Origin: Halovulum sp039190275
GTDB taxonomy: Bacteria > Pseudomonadota > Alphaproteobacteria > Rhodobacterales > Rhodobacteraceae
Reading direction: 5' to 3'
DNA length: 64,000 nucleotides
Assembly: GCA_039190275.1 (NCBI GenBank)
Contig: JBCCYF010000001.1
Location: forward strand, 1-64,000
Shown here in pieces: positions 58,058 to 64,000 of the stretch (within the stretch, counting starts at the first letter, position 1; each line of letters starts with the position of its first letter). The notes under the pieces were generated by a model. That model did no database searches, had not been told where the DNA came from, and was given only the letters and a program-made list of their open reading frames with translations. The position numbers and the translations under genes are program-made.

Positions 58058-60628
58058 ATGGCAAACGCAAAGGCCAAGGGCCGTAAAGTGATAAAACCCA
58101 AACGCAAACCGCGCAGCCGGGCGAAACCCCGGCAGCGGCTGTTGGAAGAGCAGACCGAGACCGCACTGCGCCGCCGCGGCGTCGAGTTGATCGGCGTGGC
58201 ACTTTTGGCGGTTGGCGCGGTGCTGATGGCGATGATCTGGACGTATAACCCCGCAGATCCCAGCCTGTTCACGGCAACCGACGCTGCGCCGACAAACATG
58301 TTTGGTCTGTTGGGCGCCTCCATAGCCGACCCGCTGCATCGGGCGTTGGGCTGGGCCAGCTATGGCGTTCCTGCCGCGCTGATCGTCTGGGGTTTCCGGC
58401 TGATCCTACACCGGGGACAGGAGCGGATATTAACCCGGTTGTTTCTGACACCGATTGCGGTCGCGGTCGGCGCGGTCTTTGCGGCAGGTCATATTCCGTT
58501 TGACAGTTGGGTCCATGGCTATGGGTTGGGCGGAATGTTTGGCGACAGCCTCTATCTTTCCGTGGTGTTGAGCACACCCTTACCGACATCGATGTCATTC
58601 CTGGTCTCGACAGTGTTCCTGGGGATCCTGTTTGTGTTGTTGTCCGCGGCGAGCCTGGGTGTGAACGCGCGCGAGGCCGGGCATATCAGCTGGTTTTTGA
58701 TGTATGGCGTGGTCACTATCTTTCAGGGCGTGTTCGGGGTGGTCCGCGCCACCGCCACCGGTGCGGCCGTCGGCGCCGCGCACGCGCGCCGTGACCGACG
58801 GGCAAAAGCGGAGAAGATCGAACTGGGTGAACCCCTTGTCCGGGGTGCCGCTGAGGCCGAAAAACCTCGGCTGCGTGCGGATCGGCCGGAGGATGAGGAC
58901 CGTGTGATGGCGCGGATCACCGAAGCGGTGCGCAAGCGCGAGGCGTCGATACATGGCACGGAGGTCGGCGAACCGGAGATGCATGCGGCACCCGTGCAGA
59001 CCGCGCCGGAAAAGCCCGAACCCCGGGTTCGCCAGCCGCAGGTCAAACCGGCGCGCAAGAGCGCCAAAGCCAAGGCCGAGGAACAACCCCGCCTGGCGCT
59101 GGGCGAGGATGGTGAAAGCAGCTACGACCCACCCCCGCTGTCCCTTTTGACAAGCCCGACGACGATTGTGCGCCAACAACTCTCCAGCGACGCCCTGGAA
59201 CAAAATGCGCGCATGTTGGAAACCGTGCTGGATGACTATGGTGTCCGGGGCGAGATTGTTTCGGTCCGTCCGGGACCCGTGGTAACGATGTACGAACTTG
59301 AGCCGGCGGCGGGCCTCAAGGCCAGCCGCGTGATCGGGCTTGCCGATGACATCGCACGGTCGATGTCGGCGCTGGCGGCCCGCGTGTCGACCATTCCCGG
59401 CCGCAGTGTAATCGGGATCGAGTTGCCCAACGAACACCGTGAAAAAGTGCTGCTGCGCGAGCTGCTGACTGATTCCGGCTATGGCGATGGTCGGCATGAG
59501 CTGCCCCTTGCCCTGGGCAAGGATATCGGAGGCGTGCCTGTGGTCACAAACTTGGCAAAAATGCCACATTTGCTGATCGCCGGGACAACCGGTTCCGGTA
59601 AGTCGGTCAGCGTGAACACCATGATCCTGAGCCTGCTCTACCAGCTTTCACCGGAAGAGTGCCGGTTGATCATGATCGATCCGAAAATGCTTGAGCTGAG
59701 CGTCTATGATGGCATTCCCCACCTGCTCAGCCCGGTTGTCACGGACCCCAAGAAAGCGGTGGTGGCGCTGAAGTGGACCGTGGCGGAAATGGAAGAGCGC
59801 TACCGAAAGATGTCCAAGATGGGCGTGCGGAACATCGACGGCTACAATGCCAGGGTTCAGGAAGCGCTGTCGAAGGGCGAAGGCTTCACACGCACGGTGC
59901 AGACTGGTTTTGATGATGCGACCGGCGAACCGATGTTCGAGACCGAGGAATATGCCCCCGAGAAAATGCCGTACATCGTCGTCATCGTCGACGAAATGGC
60001 GGATCTGATGATGGTCGCCGGAAAGGAAATCGAGGCCTGCATCCAGCGCCTGGCCCAAATGGCCCGGGCGTCAGGGATCCACCTGATCATGGCCACTCAG
60101 CGCCCGTCAGTTGATGTTATCACCGGGACAATCAAGGCAAATTTCCCGACACGCATCAGCTTTCAGGTGACCAGCAAGATCGACAGCCGGACGATCCTTG
60201 GTGAACAGGGCGCCGAGCAGCTGTTGGGCATGGGCGACATGCTGTACATGGCGGGTGGCGGGCGCATAACCCGGGTCCACGCTCCATTTGTCAGCGACGA
60301 GGAAGTCGAGGAGATCGTGAACCACCTCAAGTCCCAGGGCGAACCGGTATATGTGTCTGGCGTTCAAGATGGGCCGGAGGAGGAAAAGGCGAGCGAGATC
60401 GATCAGGTTTTGGGTCTGGGTGGCAACACCAATGGAAACGACGCCCTGTATGATCAGGCTGTGGCAATCGTTGCGCGGGACCGCAAGTGCTCCACTTCCT
60501 ATGTCCAGCGAAAGCTGGGGATCGGCTATAACAAGGCTGCCCGCCTTGTCGAACAGATGGAGGATGAAGGTGTCGTGAGTGCCGCCAACCAGGTCGGCAA
60601 ACGCGAAATCATGATCCCCGAGGCCTGA
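58058..60628 (+). CDS. ftsK: DNA translocase FtsK
   Basis: An 856-residue septal DNA pump. It has a basic N-terminus, four or so membrane helices (about 45-220), a charged linker (about 240-360) and the RecA-like motor with Walker A AGTTGSGKSVSVN and Walker B VVIVDEMADLMM. The C-terminal gamma winged helix (YVQRKLGIGYNKAARLVEQME) reads the KOPS polarity sites. It clears chromosome ends and activates XerCD at dif. Linker is short compared with E. coli FtsK. Confidence 0.96.
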   Translation: MANAKAKGRKVIKPKRKPRSRAKPRQRLLEEQTETALRRRGVELIGVALLAVGAVLMAMIWTYNPADPSLFTATDAAPTNMFGLLGASIADPLHRALGWASYGVPAALIVWGFRLILHRGQERILTRLFLTPIAVAVGAVFAAGHIPFDSWVHGYGLGGMFGDSLYLSVVLSTPLPTSMSFLVSTVFLGILFVLLSAASLGVNAREAGHISWFLMYGVVTIFQGVFGVVRATATGAAVGAAHARRDRRAKAEKIELGEPLVRGAAEAEKPRLRADRPEDEDRVMARITEAVRKREASIHGTEVGEPEMHAAPVQTAPEKPEPRVRQPQVKPARKSAKAKAEEQPRLALGEDGESSYDPPPLSLLTSPTTIVRQQLSSDALEQNARMLETVLDDYGVRGEIVSVRPGPVVTMYELEPAAGLKASRVIGLADDIARSMSALAARVSTIPGRSVIGIELPNEHREKVLLRELLTDSGYGDGRHELPLALGKDIGGVPVVTNLAKMPHLLIAGTTGSGKSVSVNTMILSLLYQLSPEECRLIMIDPKMLELSVYDGIPHLLSPVVTDPKKAVVALKWTVAEMEERYRKMSKMGVRNIDGYNARVQEALSKGEGFTRTVQTGFDDATGEPMFETEEYAPEKMPYIVVIVDEMADLMMVAGKEIEACIQRLAQMARASGIHLIMATQRPSVDVITGTIKANFPTRISFQVTSKIDSRTILGEQGAEQLLGMGDMLYMAGGGRITRVHAPFVSDEEVEEIVNHLKSQGEPVYVSGVQDGPEEEKASEIDQVLGLGGNTNGNDALYDQAVAIVARDRKCSTSYVQRKLGIGYNKAARLVEQMEDEGVVSAANQVGKREIMIPEA

Positions 60629-60815
60629 TCCCGAACGTCGTCACGGCTGGTCAAACCCTGCCACAAACATGCCCTTCGGACGCGTGTCTGCGCTTTAGCA
60701 TGGCCTGTATAGAGCCGCATTCTCACCAAACTTGCCGGTTTTAACTAAATTGAGGCCCGGGTTAACCGGTCATTCATCAACGCGCGCTTTGCGGCGAGCT
60801 CTCGGGGTACGGATA

Positions 60816-61148
60816 ATGGTGGAACAGATACTCGGGTGTAACGATTACGAAGACTGGAAAACGCTGACAAGCGACCCAAAGTCGGTCGGCCACGCAATCC
60901 TCTCTAACGAGGGCGCTGCCCTCTCGGAAAGTGGACTGTCGGAAATGGCCGCCCCGGTGGCGGCGAACATGTTCGATGTTACCGCCCTTCTGGGCGAGCT
61001 TCTGGGGGAGCCTGGAGGGTGCAAGCGATTTTGCGTGGTTGGTACCGGACGCAGGTATGTCTGTGTGAACTACGCGAATGCCGCCGGGCTGGTCGTGCAG
61101 ACCGCCACGACGCAGGCCGAGATCAAGGAGTTTCGCCATGTCCGTTGA
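60816..61148 (+). CDS. Roadblock/LC7-like protein, small (first of a pair)
   Basis: A 110-residue soluble protein. The pattern GHAILSNEGAALSESGLSEMAAPVAANMFDV, then KRFCVVGTGRRYVCVNYANAAGLVVQTA resembles the roadblock/MglB fold (small GTPase regulators). This is fold-level recognition only. The stop overlaps the next gene by 11 bases. TTAACC half-sites near 60762-60767 sit in its upstream spacer. Confidence 0.55.
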   Translation: MVEQILGCNDYEDWKTLTSDPKSVGHAILSNEGAALSESGLSEMAAPVAANMFDVTALLGELLGEPGGCKRFCVVGTGRRYVCVNYANAAGLVVQTATTQAEIKEFRHVR

Positions 61149-61710
61149 TCATCTGTTGAACAAGATCCAATCCCATAACCCGAATGTCCGGGGCTGTGTC
61201 CTGTCAACACCGGACAAAGTGTTCTCGAACCTTAGCGGCAACTACGAAGTTGTTGACACAACCGAGCTTACTGAGCTTGCGGACCGCCTTCTGAACCTGT
61301 CCGAGGCAGCGCCTGAGTTAGAGCCCGGCTCCGACACTGCCTTTCTGGAATTTGAACATCACAGCATGTTCGTGCGCCGGATCGAAGACGACAGCTGTCT
61401 GGTCCTGCTGACCGATCCGATGTCCGTCGCCGGGTTCAAGAAGATCAGTGTGGGTATCAACCTGTTTCTCAAGCCGCTGAAGGTGGCGATGACCGAGCCC
61501 TGTGCAACAGATAAGGCCAGCCAACCGGCCACTCCGCGCCCCGCACCCCCGGTTCCGCCGGCTACAGAACCGATGATCCTTCGCGCAGGTGACCCCATCG
61601 AACGCAAACGCACGGCGATTAATCCGGAACCCGAGGCACCATCCGCGGATCCACAAGCACCCTCGGCCCCGCCGAGACGATGGCGGTTCTCGCGCGGCGC
61701 GGCGCAGTGA
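61138..61710 (+). CDS. Roadblock/LC7-like protein with a proline-rich tail (second of the pair)
   Basis: A 190-residue protein. Residues about 15-120 show a roadblock-like alternation (RGCVLSTPDKVFSNLSGNYE ... MFVRRIEDDSCLVLLTDPMSVAGFKK). The last 65 residues are Pro/Ala-rich and disordered, ending in a basic RRWRFSRG. It starts inside the preceding gene, so the two are translated together and may heterodimerise. No partner GTPase is adjacent. Confidence 0.55.
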   Translation: MSVDHLLNKIQSHNPNVRGCVLSTPDKVFSNLSGNYEVVDTTELTELADRLLNLSEAAPELEPGSDTAFLEFEHHSMFVRRIEDDSCLVLLTDPMSVAGFKKISVGINLFLKPLKVAMTEPCATDKASQPATPRPAPPVPPATEPMILRAGDPIERKRTAINPEPEAPSADPQAPSAPPRRWRFSRGAAQ

Positions 61711-61712
61711 TT

Positions 61713-61736
61713 GCGGGACCGGTCAGACGGTCCCGC
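61713..61736 (+). terminator. Hairpin after the roadblock pair
   Basis: GCGGGACCG (61713-61721) and CGGTCCCGC (61728-61736) form a nine-base perfect stem with a six-base loop two bases after the stop. No T run follows; probable T-less terminator. Confidence 0.7.
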
Positions 61737-62094
61737 TGAGACTGCAGGCCGAGGTCACACGCCGTCCCAACACCGCAAAGCTGACCAACCCAACTGGATG
61801 AACGCACCCTTACTTACTTTGCCCAATGCGAGATGAGTCTACCGCCTACCCGCTGAGGCGATGTCTTTCCAGGGCTGAAACCGGGATTGATCGACAAACC
61901 GGTTAATGGCCGGCACGCCCGCTTTTGTGGGGGGACCTTACCCCAGACCCCACACCCGTTGTGTAAGCGGCTGAAGGATCCCCGAACCATCGCTTTGGTG
62001 GAAACGGCTTGGCTTCGGGCCGATGTGGGGCCTTTGCAACTCGCCGCCCACGGGAGCGTGCGGTTTTGGCCGTGAACGCAGGAGGCTTGTTCAT
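61737..62094. other. Gene-free interval
   Basis: No credible coding region. It holds a loose inverted repeat (TGTGGGG at 61926-61932 and CCCCACA at 61948-61954) with a nested GGGG/CCCC, which could fold as RNA. I see no promoter that would support an RNA gene. Confidence 0.5.
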
Positions 62095-62415
62095 CTACCG
62101 AAAGTCAGACGTTACAATATCTTCAACCTCCGTGCGGATGCGCGCGCGATTCATGCGAAGGTCTTTGCTTTGCGCCCGCCCCATCGCGATGCGCGCTGAG
62201 TAACAGTCCGAAAGCAAACGATGCGTTTCGCGCGCGGCGCGATTAATGTCCTCGGCAATTACGCAAAGATCGCCGATGTGCCTTTCACGCAGTTCCAAGA
62301 CATGATCGCTCAAGGCGTGCCGCGCCTCCTGTCGTGCGGCGGTATCGACCTGTCTTGCTGCTGAGCGCGCGGACCTAAAGCGGCCGATTGCCGGGAGGCG
62401 CGTTTTACGTTCCAT
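62095..62415 (-). CDS. Hypothetical helical protein
   Basis: A 106-residue basic, strongly helical soluble protein (ARQEARHALSDHVLELRERH; DINRAARETHRLLSD) from ATG 62415, preceded by GGAG. No motif or family recognised; coiled-coil or DNA-associated roles are possible. The adjacent spacers on both sides are long, so it stands alone. Confidence 0.6.
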   Translation of the reverse strand: MERKTRLPAIGRFRSARSAARQVDTAARQEARHALSDHVLELRERHIGDLCVIAEDINRAARETHRLLSDCYSARIAMGRAQSKDLRMNRARIRTEVEDIVTSDFR

Positions 62416-62749
62416 ATCAATACACTCCAATGGTTCGCGGATGAGGCCAGGTATCATGGTATTGTGTTAATTCATCCTTGATTGAAGGCGCCGTCTTAGA
62501 TCGGTTCTTAGGAGTTTGTTGGGGTTCTGCCGCGGCGAGATGGTGCCGCAGCTCCAGTTATGATTTTAGGGATGAAAGTGCTCCAAAGCGGTCTGGGTTT
62601 ACGGCGCAGGTGCCGATACCGCACTTTTGTTCCATCATTTACCGACGCCAAGATGGTCGCTAAGCTCGTAGAACAGCCGGGCTCTACCCAGTGCTTGAAA
62701 CTGCTTGGCAGTTTCGAACCGGCATTTCCCCAGAACATGGAGATGTGGC
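62416..62749. other. Gene-free interval
   Basis: Upstream region of both the helical protein (minus) and the GFA gene (plus). Open frames are short and overlap the GFA start in another frame. I see no repeat or clear promoter beyond short AT-rich segments near 62455-62480. Confidence 0.5.
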
Positions 62750-63214
62750 ATGCGCCCACCAAACCTGCCAGCTGGCGGTACATGCCGCTGTTCGGCGACG
62801 CGAATTGAGATATCGGAAAGTCCTCTCTTGACGGTCGCATGCCATTGCGTTGACTGCCAAAAGATGAGCGCCAGCGCGTTCTCACTGACGGCGATGATAC
62901 CTGCCGAGGGTTTCAAGATCATGGCAGGCAGGCCCGTCGCAAGACCATTGCCTGGATCCCTGCGGAAACACTACTTCTGCCCCAGATGCATGACTTGGAT
63001 GTACTCTAGAATCGAAGGTGTTCGGTCACGTGTGAACCTGCGCCCAACGCTCCTGGATGATGCGTCTTGGTTCAAACCATTTGTCGAAACCATGACCAAG
63101 GACAAGTTGCCATGGGCTGTGACAGCTGCGATTCACACATATCAAGCATTTCCTTTGCCCGATGAATTTGAAGACCTTCTCGTCAAATACGCGGATTGGA
63201 CCAAACCCGGTTGA
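62750..63214 (+). CDS. GFA family protein (CENP-V/glutathione-dependent formaldehyde-activating type)
   Basis: A 154-residue zinc-binding protein. GGTCRCSA (in place of GGCHCGA), CHCVDCQKMSASAF and FCPRC supply the expected Cys ligands. Family members were once thought to speed S-hydroxymethylglutathione formation; most have no proven role. ATG 62750 is preceded by GGAG. Confidence 0.85.
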   Translation: MRPPNLPAGGTCRCSATRIEISESPLLTVACHCVDCQKMSASAFSLTAMIPAEGFKIMAGRPVARPLPGSLRKHYFCPRCMTWMYSRIEGVRSRVNLRPTLLDDASWFKPFVETMTKDKLPWAVTAAIHTYQAFPLPDEFEDLLVKYADWTKPG

Positions 63215-63616
63215 GACGATAGGCCGGCGCGCAGCAGTCCGCTAAGAGGATGGGTTTTCATGCTGTTGAACAGGCGTTTTCCGAGGCTCAGGATCCCAAA
63301 GCACGCTGTGCAAGAAGTTCGCCTCAACGGCGCCCACATCCGCGCTTCTGGGCCAATGGTTTACTGGCAGGCGACCATGATCGGATATAAGGTGTCTGTG
63401 CAGCTCCCACGGCTGGCTGGCCGGTGTGTCTGCTTTCGGATGCAGACCGGGTTCGGGGCATTTGTGAGAGGCACCCGCGAACCGCATAATCCCGCGATCT
63501 ATGGATCGAAAAAAATTTGTACCGCCGTGGGTTGACACACGTTACCGGTAACGTCGATAGTTTCCCGAATGGCGAAAACGCCGATCACATTTGCGGTCCA
63601 AAGGGGGGAACCGGAT
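63215..63616. other. Gene-poor interval with the ABC transporter promoter
   Basis: About 400 bases. The distal part holds a promoter-operator (listed separately). Open frames on both strands around 63242-63538 have no ribosome site or family resemblance, and may be a decayed remnant or simply noncoding. Confidence 0.5.
63532..63561 (+). promoter_or_regulatory. Promoter with LacI-type operator
   Basis: A consensus -35 TTGACA at 63532-63537, a perfect 16-bp palindrome ACGTTACCGGTAACGT at 63539-63554 in the spacer, and a weak -10 GATAGT at 63556-63561. The CG-centred palindrome and the sugar-ABC target fit a LacI/GalR-family repressor. Confidence 0.75.
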
Positions 63617-64000
63617 ATGGAGCGCTCTCAGCCCATCGTGTCGATGCATGGGATCACAAAGAAGTTCGGCGGTGTGATCGCCCTGAACAATGTGGATCTT
63701 GAGGCCCATGCCGGTGAAGTTCTGGCCATCGTCGGGGACAACGGTGCCGGAAAGTCCACCCTGATCAAGATTCTGACCGGTGTGTACCAGCCTACCAGCG
63801 GGGAGATCCGTCTGGATGGTAAACCCTTCTCTATGGCAAGCCATTCCGAAGCGATCGACAACGGGATCGATGCCGTCTACCAGAACCTTGCGATTGCCGA
63901 TCATCTGACACCGGCCGAGAACCTTTTTCTGGGGTCCGAGCTGACGCACCGAGTGTTTGGCTTTTCGGTCCTATCGAACCGGCGGATGAAAGCCGAGGCA
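63617..64000 (+). CDS. Sugar ABC transporter ATP-binding protein (RbsA/FrcA type), N-terminal part
   Basis: The frame opens at ATG 63617 after AAGGGGGGAA and runs off the window (128 codons seen). VGDNGAGKSTLIKILTG is Walker A; QNLAIADHLTPAENLFLG is the Q-loop region and first family signature. Such proteins power ribose/fructose/xylose uptake with a permease and a periplasmic binding protein that should lie beyond the window. Whether it has one or two ATPase modules cannot be judged. Confidence 0.9.
   Translation, partial: MERSQPIVSMHGITKKFGGVIALNNVDLEAHAGEVLAIVGDNGAGKSTLIKILTGVYQPTSGEIRLDGKPFSMASHSEAIDNGIDAVYQNLAIADHLTPAENLFLGSELTHRVFGFSVLSNRRMKAEA

Noticed and set aside
63242..63538. Overlapping open frames on both strands before the ABC gene
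   Set aside because: Neither has a ribosome site or family similarity, and one runs into the promoter.
1..64000. CRISPR arrays, insertion sequences, tRNA or rRNA genes
   Set aside because: No regularly spaced repeats, transposase motifs, T-loop signatures or rRNA landmarks were noticed by eye; a tRNAscan or Infernal run would be needed to exclude small RNAs.

Overview
The window is GC-rich, gene-dense DNA from an alphaproteobacterium, most likely a marine Roseobacter-type member of the Rhodobacterales. Supporting marks are MipZ (a ParA-like division-site ATPase of alphaproteobacteria), a DUF3422 protein, a MutL with its own endonuclease motif, tandem RimJ/RimL-type acetyltransferases next to ffh, and ATGA/GTGA stop-start overlaps throughout. 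These assignments come from reading motifs and were not checked by any database search. I saw no tRNA, rRNA, CRISPR array, transposase or prophage gene.

Layout. 1-6.7 kb: end of an M16 peptidase, then mutL-rmuC, a DUF3422 membrane protein and convergent uvrC. 6.7-7.0 kb: an AT-rich gene-free stretch with a perfect palindrome. 7.0-9.8 kb: a minus-strand run of pteridine-reductase-like SDR, CaCA antiporter, small membrane protein and S49 peptidase. 9.9-21.4 kb: FrhB/BciB-like iron-sulfur flavoprotein, pirin, ileS, FAD monooxygenase, the ycjX-GNAT-ycjF operon, truA and an EamA transporter. 21.4-33.3 kb: mipZ, then a long minus-strand translation/secretion block (read right to left: MCP-like gene, small membrane gene, ffh, six tandem acetyltransferases, chorismate mutase, rpsP, rimM, a sulfotransferase-like gene, trmD, rplS, membrane gene, rpmE).

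33.5-48.2 kb is the accessory part. It has a 957-residue secreted nuclease and then the most unusual locus: a Rieske-ThDP enzyme fusion, diverging from a tightly overlapped set of cation/proton antiporter, Rieske-glutamate-synthase-like protein, small membrane protein, ferric-reductase-like membrane protein with a C-terminal Rieske domain, two more membrane proteins and a TetR regulator. Three Rieske domains on three different scaffolds suggest an electron-transfer system I cannot match to a named pathway. Next come a small secreted protein, an SRAP/YedK family protein whose catalytic Cys2 is replaced by proline, a cold-shock protein and a glycosyltransferase-like gene.

48-64 kb: a CGNR regulator divergent from azlCD with two matching operator-like repeats between them, a TauE-type permease divergent from a LysR regulator, xth, a crotonase, lolA, a UbiH-type hydroxylase, amidase, a DapC-like aminotransferase, ftsK, two overlapping roadblock-like genes, an unknown helical protein, a GFA-family protein, and finally a promoter with a 16-bp palindromic operator driving a sugar ABC transporter ATPase that runs off the window end.
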